A stretch of 64,000 nucleotides of DNA from contig PHBX01000013.1 of the NCBI GenBank assembly GCA_002842045.1, forward strand, positions 1-64,000, read 5' to 3'. The stretch is from Chloroflexi bacterium HGW-Chloroflexi-3. GTDB taxonomy: Bacteria; Chloroflexota; Anaerolineae; Anaerolineales; Anaerolineaceae. This document shows positions 46,070-54,875 of this stretch, piece after piece (position 1 is the stretch's first letter; each line of letters begins with the position of its first letter). The notes under the pieces are model-generated. The model was not told the DNA's origin and ran no database searches. It worked only from the letters and a program-made list of their open reading frames with translations. Both the position numbers and the translations under genes were made by a program.

Positions 46070-46738
46070 TCATGATTTTATGCCATGACCATTATGATTG
46101 GGGTGACGACGACGATAAGCCACAAATGAATACACCATTGCGTATATTGCCACGGCAAATAACGGAATCATCAGGAACCAGATGGCTGCCGCAGGAAAAA
46201 GGAGGCCCACCAGCGCGAGAATGCCTGCTAATTTGAAACCACGAGCGCCCACCTTGTGAGTTTCATTCCAGACATCCTCATCCTGTAAGGTCCAGGGAGT
46301 GCGAATACCTATGAAATAATTTTGTTTGGCCTTTTCCAGCATGACACCCAGATAATAAAAGAAGCCAGCCATTGCAGGAATCATCATGACCAATATATTA
46401 AATTTCAATCCTATGTTATAAAGCAATGTTAAAACGTGAATATACACAAAATAAATGGCAAAGATCAAAATAAAGAGATAATATTCCTTACGAAATTTTT
46501 CTATGTTCTTCTTCAATGGGTCAATTTGTGGAATGCCCAGTAACAGCAACGATACACCAACAATGATGATTGGCATAAAAAATAATCCCATAAACCGCGA
46601 ACCGTACCCATCTGCGATCCCCTGTTCATTCCAATGGATGGCAATTTTATCAGGGAAATAAGGTTCCAATACCAGCCCCAGGATTAGCGCGACAATTGCT
46701 AAAATAATTACCCAAAATATTACGTTTTTTGTTTTCAT
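46070..46738 (-). CDS. SdpI/DUF1648 family membrane protein
   Basis: The 222-residue protein has about six membrane helices. The N-terminal DUF1648 part contains FPDKIAIHWNEQGIADGYGSRF, and the C-terminal SdpI part contains NYFIGIRTPWTLQDEDVWNETHKVGARGF. SdpI is the immunity protein against the Bacillus cannibalism toxin SdpC and its gene sits with a repressor. Here the upstream neighbour is a GntR regulator, so a peptide-stress role is plausible. The ATG at 46738 follows GAGGAGAAAA. Confidence 0.9.
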   Translation of the reverse strand: MKTKNVIFWVIILAIVALILGLVLEPYFPDKIAIHWNEQGIADGYGSRFMGLFFMPIIIVGVSLLLLGIPQIDPLKKNIEKFRKEYYLFILIFAIYFVYIHVLTLLYNIGLKFNILVMMIPAMAGFFYYLGVMLEKAKQNYFIGIRTPWTLQDEDVWNETHKVGARGFKLAGILALVGLLFPAAAIWFLMIPLFAVAIYAMVYSFVAYRRRHPNHNGHGIKS

Positions 46739-46750
46739 TTTTCTCCTCGA

Positions 46751-46766
46751 TGTTTCACGTGAAACA
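46751..46766. other. parS centromere-like site 2
   Basis: A second exact copy of TGTTTCACGTGAAACA, 786 bp from the first, lies in the 46-bp gap between the GntR-type gene and the SdpI-type gene. Confidence 0.92.
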
Positions 46767-46784
46767 ATTTTCTGATTTTTTTGT

Positions 46785-47201
46785 TTATGAGCTGCTGAAT
46801 TCTTCCAGTTTTCGCCTTTCACGTAGATTGCGCTGGAACATTGCCTGTATTTCTGGGCTGACAAATCCCTGTCCTTCCAGCTGATCAAGAAAATCCCTTA
46901 TCATGCGGTCCAACTCTTTGGATTTTTCGGTCTCCTGAGGGGGTACCTCTGGCAGGATGTAGGTGCCACGCCCATGCTGCGTGTTAATGACACCGGCTTG
47001 ATCCAAAATGCGATAGGCGCGTGCAACCGTGTTGAAATTGACTTTCAACTGCCGCGCCAGATCACGCACGGTTGGCAATTGTTCGCCGGTGCGCAGTTCT
47101 CCCAACACGATGCGATCATAGATCTGTTCCACAATTTGATCGGTGATCGGAATGCCTGAACGAAAATCGATTTCAATATACAGGGGGACAGCTTCTGTCA
47201 T
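46785..47201 (-). CDS. GntR-family transcriptional regulator, YtrA type
   Basis: The 138-residue protein has a winged helix (residues about 10-78: PITDQIVEQIYDRIVLGELRTGEQLPTVRDLARQLKVNFNTVARAYRIL) and only a short helical C-terminus, the YtrA layout. YtrA repressors control adjacent ABC transporters in response to cell-wall or membrane stress. It is the first gene of the cluster regulator-SdpI-ATPase-permease-YhfC on the minus strand. AAAGGATAGAAA precedes the ATG. Confidence 0.92.
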   Translation of the reverse strand: MTEAVPLYIEIDFRSGIPITDQIVEQIYDRIVLGELRTGEQLPTVRDLARQLKVNFNTVARAYRILDQAGVINTQHGRGTYILPEVPPQETEKSKELDRMIRDFLDQLEGQGFVSPEIQAMFQRNLRERRKLEEFSSS

Positions 47202-47242
47202 TTTCTATCCTTTGTTTCTAATTTTTGGGTTATTTTATCAAT

Positions 47243-47290
47243 ATTGTATCATTGTATAATTGTATATTTGTATGATTGTATCATTGTTTC
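47243..47290. repeat. Degenerate octamer tandem run (ATTGTAT-type)
   Basis: Six 8-bp units of the form ATTGTATC, ATTGTATA, TTTGTATG, ATTGTTTC stand in tandem upstream of the GntR-type gene. They could be polymerase or regulator contacts, or simply slippage-born repeats. Confidence 0.7.
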
Positions 47291-47448
47291 CAATGGAGTC
47301 AAGGATATTTGGCTTAAAAAGTCGCCTGTATGAAAAGACTATCCTCTTGGCCAGGTATTTTTCCCTTTTAAAGCATAGCCTCTTTTTCCACCCATCAACC
47401 GATCACTTCCTTTACGCTGTGCGTTATCATTACTGCCAGGAGTATCTA

Positions 47449-48282
47449 ATGAAACCTGTAATTACGATCTTTGCTCTACTTGTCTTGATTGGCCTTTTAT
47501 TGTGGCTGGGGTTGCAAATGAAGCCTGAGCCTTTTCCATCCTATACCGCTCCCGCCACTCCCCTGCAGACTATCCCACTGCCGGACGATTTACCCGCACC
47601 AGTAGACCGTTTTTATCGCCAGCTATACGGGGACACTATCCCGATTATCGACTCCGCGGTGATCAGTGGCTCCGGACGTTTGCGCATCAATGGCATCATA
47701 TTACCGGCGCGTTTCCGCTTCACGCATGCCACCGGGCAGAATTACCGCTATTACATCGAAACCACCTTTTTTGGTCTACCGCTGTTGAAGGTCAACGAAC
47801 ATTTCCTGAACGGCAGCGCCCGCCTGGAATTGCCTTTTGGGACCAGCGAAGGCGACCAGGTGGATCAGGGTGCCAATCTGGCTCTCTGGGCAGAAGCAAT
47901 CTGGATGCCTTCTCTCTGGCTGACTGATGGACGCGTCTGTTGGGAAGCGCTGGACGAGAACTCCGCAACCCTGATCGTTCCATTTAAGAATGACCCTTCC
48001 GCGTCTACCACCGAGGTGGAGCGCTTCACCGTTTCTTTCGATCCCGATACCGGTTTGTTGCAATCGATGCGGTCCTTGCGCTATAAAGGAGCGGACAGTA
48101 CCTCGAAAACCTTGTGGATCAATGAAGTCATGGAGTGGCAGATGCTCGGGGACTACACACAACCCGTCCTGAGCGCCGTCACCTGGCAGGATGAAGGCAC
48201 TCCCTGGGCACGCTTCACCATGCTGGAAGTAGTCTATAATACAGATGTAAGCCTCTATATCCAAAATTCAGGAATTGAATAA
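47449..48282 (+). CDS. DUF6544-family secreted or membrane-anchored protein
   Basis: The 277-residue protein has one N-terminal membrane helix (ITIFALLVLIGLLLWLGL) and an external domain containing PVDRFYRQLYGD, GRLRINGIILPARFRF, FFGLPLLKVNEHFLNG, ALWAEAIWMPSLW and WINEVMEWQMLGD, the DUF6544 pattern. Function unknown. AGGAG precedes the ATG. It is coupled to a methyltransferase gene by a one-base TAATG overlap. Confidence 0.8.
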   Translation: MKPVITIFALLVLIGLLLWLGLQMKPEPFPSYTAPATPLQTIPLPDDLPAPVDRFYRQLYGDTIPIIDSAVISGSGRLRINGIILPARFRFTHATGQNYRYYIETTFFGLPLLKVNEHFLNGSARLELPFGTSEGDQVDQGANLALWAEAIWMPSLWLTDGRVCWEALDENSATLIVPFKNDPSASTTEVERFTVSFDPDTGLLQSMRSLRYKGADSTSKTLWINEVMEWQMLGDYTQPVLSAVTWQDEGTPWARFTMLEVVYNTDVSLYIQNSGIE

Positions 48283-49175
48283 TGAATGAGCCCCTCATAA
48301 ACAAACCCGATTATCTCTTCAACTTTGGTTATCTCAACCTCGATAAATTGCTGCGCTCACAGCAGAAACCCGAACCTTTCACCCCCGGCGAGCCGCTCTT
48401 CTGGGACGATTCGCACATCGCACAGCAGATGCTTTCTTTCCATCTCAGCCAGAAGACGGATGCCGCCAGCCGCAAGCAGGAAACCATCACGCGAACGGTG
48501 GACTGGCTGGTGGAGTACCTGGGGCTCAAGATCGGCCAGACCGTGCTGGATCTGGGCTGCGGTCCCGGGCTGTATGCCACTTACCTGGCACAGCAGGGAT
48601 TGATGGTCACCGGGGTGGATTATTCGCAGAACTCGATCGAATATGCCACCCGCGCCGCCGATGAGATGGGTCTGCCGATCATCTATCGCTATCAGGACTA
48701 TCTGACCCTCACGGACAAAGCTCAATACGACCTCGTCCTGTTGATCTACGGCGATTATTGCCCGCTCAGTCCTGAACAACGCAGCCAGCTTTTACAAAAC
48801 GTGTTGCGCGCGCTCAAACCCGGCGGCCACTTTGTGCTGGATGTGACCACCCGCGCCGGGCGGGCTAAATTCAGGCAGAAGAATGGCTGGTATGTAGTCG
48901 AATCGGGATTCTGGAAGTCGGGTCCGCATCTGGTGTTGGAAGAAGGCTTCGATTACCCCGAACTGGACATCTACCTGGATCAATCGACCGTGATTGAGGC
49001 CGATGGCAAGCTATCCGTCTACCGCAACTGGTTCCAGGATTTTGACCAACGCACAATCTCTGCCGAACTGACCCGCGCCGGCTTGCGTGTGGACAGCCTG
49101 TGGAACGATCTGCTGGGAACGCCCTTCAGCGAAGGGGGCGACTGGATTGGTGTGGTCGCCCAGAAGCCATCCTAG
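48282..49175 (+). CDS. Class I SAM-dependent methyltransferase
   Basis: The 297-residue protein has the SAM-binding motif VLDLGCGPGLYATYLA (about residue 88), motif II VTGVDYSQNSIEYA and the post-motif LKPGGHFVLDVTTRAG. An N-terminal helical extension of about 80 residues precedes the fold. The substrate cannot be told; it is translationally coupled to the DUF6544 gene. Confidence 0.9.
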   Translation: MNEPLINKPDYLFNFGYLNLDKLLRSQQKPEPFTPGEPLFWDDSHIAQQMLSFHLSQKTDAASRKQETITRTVDWLVEYLGLKIGQTVLDLGCGPGLYATYLAQQGLMVTGVDYSQNSIEYATRAADEMGLPIIYRYQDYLTLTDKAQYDLVLLIYGDYCPLSPEQRSQLLQNVLRALKPGGHFVLDVTTRAGRAKFRQKNGWYVVESGFWKSGPHLVLEEGFDYPELDIYLDQSTVIEADGKLSVYRNWFQDFDQRTISAELTRAGLRVDSLWNDLLGTPFSEGGDWIGVVAQKPS

Positions 49176-49183
49176 CTACTGCC

Positions 49184-49870
49184 TTACGAAAAATCTATGC
49201 AATCCAACCAAGCGGGTAGATGCCCCAACAGGTCGGTGATAATCTCTTCGCTGGCTTTGTGAAAGACTTTAATATTCCCATACGCTTCGCCACCATCCGG
49301 GCTGACCAGGTCACTGACCCCGCGCAGGATCAGGCATTTGACGTGGTTCTTGCTACACACCCAGGCAATCGCGCTGCTTTCCCAGTCGGCTGCCACGCCG
49401 CCGAAGTTGTCCTGCAGCCACGCCACCTGCTCGGGTAGAATATCGCGGTCGGCCGAGAGCAGCAAGCCACAGTGCACGGGTTGTGGATAGGGTTCACCCA
49501 GCCAGCTCAAGTCCAGCTCGGTGGTGTAATAATCCAGTGCCTGCTGTTGATCACCCATCTGTTCAATCACGTCGTACACCAGGGTGCGCACTGCCAGGAT
49601 CACATCCCCACGCTCGACCCGCCCCTGCAGACCGCCACAGGTGCCCAGGTTGATTACCAGATCAGGTTTCCAGTGGACGATCGCATACTGCGCGCTGGCT
49701 GCCGCCGAGATCTTGCCCCAGCCGCCTTCCAGGTAGATCAGCGTGCGCTCGTTCTCCAGCAGGGCAAAGCATTCGCCAAAGGGGGTCGTTTCTACAAAAG
49801 TGACCTTGCAACATTTGCGGGCTGCCCGCCATTCCGCCTGTGATGAAAAGATGATGACAATCGTGCGCAT
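49184..49870 (-). CDS. MTA/SAH nucleosidase-like (phosphorylase-superfamily) protein
   Basis: The 228-residue protein has the nucleoside phosphorylase-like core: VINLGTCGGLQGRVERGDVILAV, ADWESSAIAWVC (equivalent to the glutamate-containing purine pocket) and LILRGVSDLVSPDGG (catalytic aspartate). Such enzymes split methylthioadenosine, S-adenosylhomocysteine or futalosine. It converges on a SAM-dependent methyltransferase gene 8 bp away. Confidence 0.8.
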   Translation of the reverse strand: MRTIVIIFSSQAEWRAARKCCKVTFVETTPFGECFALLENERTLIYLEGGWGKISAAASAQYAIVHWKPDLVINLGTCGGLQGRVERGDVILAVRTLVYDVIEQMGDQQQALDYYTTELDLSWLGEPYPQPVHCGLLLSADRDILPEQVAWLQDNFGGVAADWESSAIAWVCSKNHVKCLILRGVSDLVSPDGGEAYGNIKVFHKASEEIITDLLGHLPAWLDCIDFS

Positions 49871-49907
49871 GTGAACTCCTGCGCCAATTGTAACGTCCTT
49901 TTAGCAA

Positions 49908-51464
49908 TTAGGGGAGAATTTCCACCACCACGCCGTTTTCAGCCCAGTTGTAGACTTCATCACCGGCTTGCAGATCGAGGATGATACAGCCATACGAAGC
50001 CGGACTTCCCAGCACGTTAGCCCACAATCGCACCCCACTGGAGAGCACCGGCAGCCCGTGGATGCCGTTCATGAAGCCCGGCACCGCCTCGTAGATGCCC
50101 ATGAAGTGCGGCATCCATAAATCCCAGTTGGAGGCATAGGCGTTGATCTCGTGCGTCTGGATCTGGAAGACACCCGGCAGCGTGGGAGAATTGGACATCC
50201 CGGTGCTGATGACGTGTTCGGATTTGAGTTCAAAGTTCTCGTACACCCACATGTGCTGCTCTGTGATGCTGATCACGATGCGCTTGCCCAACACCGGTGG
50301 ATAGGGTAACATCTCGTTTTTGGAGGGGATCGTCAATACCTGTCCGGCATGCACGCCGAAAATGCTGCTGCCCGGGTTGGCTTCCTGGATCTTCCAGTAG
50401 GGCATCCCGACCTTGAAACCGATCGAGATCAGGTTGTCGCCAGAGCTTACGGTGTACTCGGTGGCTTTGTGACGCAGGAAGATGGTGTAGACACCCCCAC
50501 GCTCCCAGACGTTATCCAGAGTCTCCACCGGATCCTTAAAGTCGATCTCGCGGTTGCCAATCGTGGACTGCCACTCCGCCAGATAAGCCTCGAATTCGCC
50601 GGCATCCACCTGCAGATAAGGCTCGCCATAGGGGTCATCCAGGCGCACCCAGCTTGCCACCAGCTCCTGCGGCAGTTTCCAGGTGAGCAGTTCGTCGGTG
50701 ATGGCATCCCAGGCGCGCAGCTGCAACGGACGTTCGTAATAGGTCGCGATGCGCTGCACCTCGGAGGATAGATCCGCCACGGCAGGGGGAATCGCCACCA
50801 TGGGAAGCTGTAAATATCCCGCCTGCAGCACCGCCTCCGGATCCGCCTGGATCAGCGCCAGGGTAGCTTCCACATCCAGTCCCCAGCCGTCTGTTCCCGG
50901 CTGCGCAATCCAGCGCCCCTGATCATCCCATACCAGTTTGGCATCCGTGGGTGGGATTTCAATTTTGGCTGCCAGGTCGCGGAAGACCTCGCGTGCAAAA
51001 TCCTCGTTAAAGGTGACCACCGGTTGAATATCAAAGTTCTTGCTCATTGCCAGCTGCAGGATCTCACCCGTACCACCGCTGTCGCGTCCCACCGCATAGG
51101 CTTGCTGGGCAGTCTGCGCCGGGTCGATCCACAGGCCGATATTGGGCGGTGTGACCGTCCACTTGTACTGCTCATTCAGTACCACAAAATGGGTGGTGTT
51201 GTTCCAATAATTGTCGATGTACTGGGCGGCATCCGCCATGGGCAGGTTGCTCAGATCGACCGGGCCGATACGCACCCCCGGCAGCACCATCTGTTCCTGA
51301 CGCACGTACAGCGCTGTACCGGCCACCGTCGCCATGGGGATCAATAGCGCCAGTAGGGCCAGCACCAGCAGGATACTGCCCAGCACTCTCTTGCCAGAGG
51401 ATTGGGTTTGATATTGCGGTTGAACCTGCACCCTGCGATTAGGGATTGTAGTGCTGTGTTGCAT
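49908..51464 (-). CDS. L,D-transpeptidase (YkuD) with VanW-like peptidoglycan-binding and LysM regions
   Basis: The 518-residue protein has a short cytoplasmic end, a membrane anchor (about 25-50), a long external region with two PG-binding repeats (about 75-290), a LysM-like motif (YTVSSGDNLISIGFKVG, about 340) and a C-terminal YkuD domain with the histidine of NGIHGLP and the cysteine of SPASYGCIILD. It would form 3-3 peptidoglycan crosslinks or attach proteins at the cell surface. The ATG at 51464 has GGAG six bases upstream; an ATG 12 bases earlier is weaker. Confidence 0.9.
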   Translation of the reverse strand: MQHSTTIPNRRVQVQPQYQTQSSGKRVLGSILLVLALLALLIPMATVAGTALYVRQEQMVLPGVRIGPVDLSNLPMADAAQYIDNYWNNTTHFVVLNEQYKWTVTPPNIGLWIDPAQTAQQAYAVGRDSGGTGEILQLAMSKNFDIQPVVTFNEDFAREVFRDLAAKIEIPPTDAKLVWDDQGRWIAQPGTDGWGLDVEATLALIQADPEAVLQAGYLQLPMVAIPPAVADLSSEVQRIATYYERPLQLRAWDAITDELLTWKLPQELVASWVRLDDPYGEPYLQVDAGEFEAYLAEWQSTIGNREIDFKDPVETLDNVWERGGVYTIFLRHKATEYTVSSGDNLISIGFKVGMPYWKIQEANPGSSIFGVHAGQVLTIPSKNEMLPYPPVLGKRIVISITEQHMWVYENFELKSEHVISTGMSNSPTLPGVFQIQTHEINAYASNWDLWMPHFMGIYEAVPGFMNGIHGLPVLSSGVRLWANVLGSPASYGCIILDLQAGDEVYNWAENGVVVEILP

Positions 51465-51476
51465 GCTTGACTCCAT

Positions 51477-51696
51477 TTATCAGTGTACAAAAGAATTAAT
51501 TTCGGTGCAATAAATACGCCAATGTGAATAAGACGAGTTGTGGCTTGATTGAGTTCCAAGAAGTCTGAACTGGGATTTACTCCTCAAAAAGATTTCGGAG
51601 TCCTTCGGAAGGATTTTTGGTATTTGGTTTACCTGGTCGATTCGCGTGTGGTAATCGTTTCTAATATCACCCTGTGGGTTCGTTGACGGACATTCC
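51477..51696. other. Gap with a TCTGAACTGGGATTT repeat copy
   Basis: The element lies at 51564-51579, followed by a short hairpin TCCTTCCGAAGGA-like structure at about 51600-51620 that could end transcription of the AAA gene on the minus strand. No gene is seen. Confidence 0.45.
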
Positions 51697-53361
51697 TTAC
51701 AAAATTAGTTTTCTCAAAACTTCCAGGTCATTTTTATCTGTAATCAAAATCTCATTTTCACGAGCGTATTGGATCGCATCTGTGGAAAAACCAGAGCGAG
51801 ACACGAACCAGGCTCGTGCATTTCTTTCCAATGCATGTTTGTGAAGCTTTTCGAGTTCCTTACTTCCTGCTCTTTTATTACGCCATTTCACTTCCACCAC
51901 CCAGTGCTCCAAACCTTCACCGATGGCATCCAGCTCGATTTGACCATCTGCTGAAATTTCATCCTTTACTTCTTGAAAAATCGGAAGCTTTACCATGTCT
52001 TGATGATGAAACACCAAAGCAGGAATGACCTGACCATTGAATTGGCGCATCAATTCACGCACCCAGCTTTCCTTTGCATCCCCTAATTCCTCTGAAACCC
52101 GTTGAAATTGTTGATCCAAACGGAGGATCAGCCTTTTCAGATCCACTGGTTCGGCACTCAGGCTAATCTCAATCCCTTTGATCACATTACCAACCCAAAA
52201 CCGCAGGACCTGATCGCGAAAATAATAGGCTTTGTCTTTTTCAACCACCAAATCGACTTCACATAACCAGCGCAAATAATCGCTGGCACTACCAGCTGTG
52301 ACACGTAACTGGCGGGCAACCTCGGAAGCAGATAAACCTTCCTCCTGTGAAAGAATCTGCAAAACAGACTTAAGTGCTCCGTAGCCTGTGGCTTTCTGTA
52401 AGGAAAGATCATAGACATACTGGCTGAAATCATAAATTCGCCCGCCTGGTGAGAGTGTTTCGACAAGGAAAGCTTGTTTGACAAGATCCACTGACGGGGG
52501 ACGCTGAACCACATCCATCAGATAGCTCATACGCCGGGTAACGGCTGTGATGTAGAAAGGATGCCCCCAGGTGAGAGAGTGCAAGAGAGGATACAAATCG
52601 GTTTGTATTGGCTCTGATAGCAATTTATTGGCCAATTCCTGGGTACTCTCCCGGTCAAATGGTACCACCGAAATACGGGTAAACTGAGCGAACAATGGAC
52701 TGTCCGGATGGGATAACAACCCTGCCAGCACACTGATCGCAGAGCCAGCCAGGATATACTGAACATCGCTTTGGGATTGCAGTTCAGCCCGCAAGAGAGC
52801 TATCACATTTTGACTATTGGGGTAGTTCTCCAGGGTGCGGATTTCCTGAAATTCATCGCATATTAAGACGAGTTTTTTCTCCTGAATCTGGACGGCCTGT
52901 CGGGGAAAGCGAAACGCCTGACGCAACAAAGCCTGGCGATCTGGCCGGGCGCGTTGTAATTCCTGCAGGATTGGTTGAATCTCATCATAAAGTTTGTCTC
53001 CACCCGCTCGTAGAACAGCTGAACCCAAAGTGGCCGGATTGAGAAATGGCTCCAGGTCGGTTTTTCCATCTTCCAGCAACCAATAACAAATGGAGCCAAC
53101 AAAACCCAGGGTAAAATTTTCTGGCGAGCTGCACAAGATAGAAAAATCCAGAAACACCACCTGGACAATAGAATTCGACACACGCAACTGGCGCATAAAT
53201 TCCTTTAATAACAACGTTTTCCCAATGCGGCGCAGACCAAATAATGCCAAATGCTCGACGGGACCATTGATGAGACTTTGGTGGTAGTGAAACAGCGTTG
53301 CCAGCTCCTGGCGACGATTGGTAAAAAATGCTTGTTGGTCAGAGGGATAATAAAAATTCAT
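51697..53361 (-). CDS. AAA ATPase with C-terminal nuclease-fold domain
   Basis: The 554-residue protein has Walker A LFGLRRIGKTLLLKEF (about residue 40), Walker B LVLICDEFQEI (about 165), a winged-helix part (LSASEVARQLRVTAGSASDYLRWL) and a C-terminal restriction-endonuclease-like motif ELDAIGEGLEHWVVEVKWRNKRAG (D...ExK). The same architecture occurs in the gene at 28174-29586. The role is unknown; a defence or mobile function is possible but not shown. Confidence 0.8.
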   Translation of the reverse strand: MNFYYPSDQQAFFTNRRQELATLFHYHQSLINGPVEHLALFGLRRIGKTLLLKEFMRQLRVSNSIVQVVFLDFSILCSSPENFTLGFVGSICYWLLEDGKTDLEPFLNPATLGSAVLRAGGDKLYDEIQPILQELQRARPDRQALLRQAFRFPRQAVQIQEKKLVLICDEFQEIRTLENYPNSQNVIALLRAELQSQSDVQYILAGSAISVLAGLLSHPDSPLFAQFTRISVVPFDRESTQELANKLLSEPIQTDLYPLLHSLTWGHPFYITAVTRRMSYLMDVVQRPPSVDLVKQAFLVETLSPGGRIYDFSQYVYDLSLQKATGYGALKSVLQILSQEEGLSASEVARQLRVTAGSASDYLRWLCEVDLVVEKDKAYYFRDQVLRFWVGNVIKGIEISLSAEPVDLKRLILRLDQQFQRVSEELGDAKESWVRELMRQFNGQVIPALVFHHQDMVKLPIFQEVKDEISADGQIELDAIGEGLEHWVVEVKWRNKRAGSKELEKLHKHALERNARAWFVSRSGFSTDAIQYARENEILITDKNDLEVLRKLIL

Positions 53362-54167
53362 TTTAGGTTAACTGCCCTTCAGGTTGATTGACCTAATTAT
53401 TGCGCAAATTACGGTAAAAGTCAAGAAAATCAGAACTGGGATTTACATGATTTTCGGAGTCTGGTTTGCCGGGAACTGTTGCAGGTTAAGATTTGTTGAT
53501 TTGCTGTATAGGTTTGCAGGATTTACAGGATGGACTTATGCCCCAATAAGTTTGATGGCTGGCCGTAGAGGTGAAGGTTCGGAGAACGGAATGGATGCGA
53601 GTGAACACCCCTACCGTGGTCGCCACAGAATCAATTCTGTGGCTGGGGATTAAAACCAATTAAAATCGGTTGGGGGGTGTTGCGCGAACGTTAGGTTCCC
53701 GGTCTCCGGACCCCTGTCACCAGCCTTTCTCCAGCCACTGCTCCCAGACCAGACCCCACAGGTTGACCACCGTGCCGAGGGCGTGAACCCTCACCCCCCA
53801 GGTTAAAACCTGGGGTTACGAGGATTCAAACCGATTGAAATCGGTTGGGGAGTGTTGTGCGAGCATTACATCTTCCCGGTCCCACGGCTTCCGTCTCCGG
53901 TCAACCTTCCGCCCCTGCTCCTGTACGATATTGCCCACTGGTAACAGTAATACCACCCCATTCTCCATCCGTCTATACAGATGTTCATTTTTATGACTGT
54001 TGATCTTCAGGAAGTACGCTCCCGGTTGGGCGTAGTCTTACCCGGGCAGACGGATGGTGTAACAGTAGTGGATGGCGTGGTTGTATGGCATGATGATTTA
54101 CAGAGCAAGTATGGATAAAGCATTTGATCCTGACATGCTGCCGAGCGCCTGTAAGAGCGAAACATTA
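53362..54167. repeat. 806-bp gene-free, repeat-rich region with dispersed repeat copy A
   Basis: It contains a TCTGAACTGGGATTT relative (53428-53450), the dispersed element 53538-53700 (91 bp, 53561-53651, match 63583-63673 with one mismatch), a partial copy of the element's second half (53819-53880), heptamer runs (53697-53730, 53877-53915), a hairpin CCCCAGGTT/AACCTGGGG, and near 54000-54117 a short frame ending DGVVVWHDDLQSKYG that looks like a gene remnant. No intact gene is visible. Confidence 0.65.
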
Positions 54168-54875
54168 CTACATCGCAAAATAAGCCTTGCGAACTCCCTC
54201 GTCTGAGATTAATTCTTGCTTATCCCCAGAGAGAACCACTTTGCCTTTTTGAAGAATATATCCTCGGTTGCAAATGGCTAATGCTTTAACAGCATTTTGT
54301 TCAATCAGTAATATGGATGTACCGGTTTCGTGTAATTCCTTAATGATACTGAATGTTTGTTGTACCAATTTTGGGGATAACCCTAAAGACGGTTCATCCA
54401 TTAATAGTAATTTTGGTTTACGCATCATCGCGCGTGAAACAGCTAGCATGGTTTGTTCACCACCAGAAAGTGTTCCGGCTAATTGATTATGGCGTTGTCC
54501 TAGAATTGGGAAACGTGAGTAGGCGTCCTGTATATTCTGGTTCATCTTCTCTTTGTCATTCTCAAAGAACACATAACCAGTTCTTAAATTTTCTTCAACC
54601 GATAGTTTTGGAAAAATTCCTCTTCCCTCAGGAACGACCACGATTCCTTTTGTGACTATTTGATGTGGTTTCAGATGGTTTATTTTTTCTCCAAGAAAGG
54701 TGATTTGGCCAGTAACTATTGGGGCCAATCCCAGAATACTGCGCATGATGGTTGTTTTTCCAGAACCATTCGAACCAAGGATTGTGACAATTTCTCCTTG
54801 TTGGATGGATATAGACACATCATGAAGAACGGTTGCTTTTCCGTATTTAACTTCTATATTTTGAATTTCAAGCAT
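54168..54875 (-). CDS. livF: Branched-chain amino acid-type ABC transporter ATPase LivF
   Basis: The 235-residue ATPase has Walker A GSNGSGKTTIMRSI, signature LSGGEQTMLAVSRAM and Walker B LLLMDEPSLGLSP. It starts MLEIQNIEVKYGK, as LivF does. It overlaps livG by 8 bp and ends the operon. The ligand of the transporter cannot be fixed from sequence; amides, urea and amino acids are all possible. Confidence 0.93.
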   Translation of the reverse strand: MLEIQNIEVKYGKATVLHDVSISIQQGEIVTILGSNGSGKTTIMRSILGLAPIVTGQITFLGEKINHLKPHQIVTKGIVVVPEGRGIFPKLSVEENLRTGYVFFENDKEKMNQNIQDAYSRFPILGQRHNQLAGTLSGGEQTMLAVSRAMMRKPKLLLMDEPSLGLSPKLVQQTFSIIKELHETGTSILLIEQNAVKALAICNRGYILQKGKVVLSGDKQELISDEGVRKAYFAM

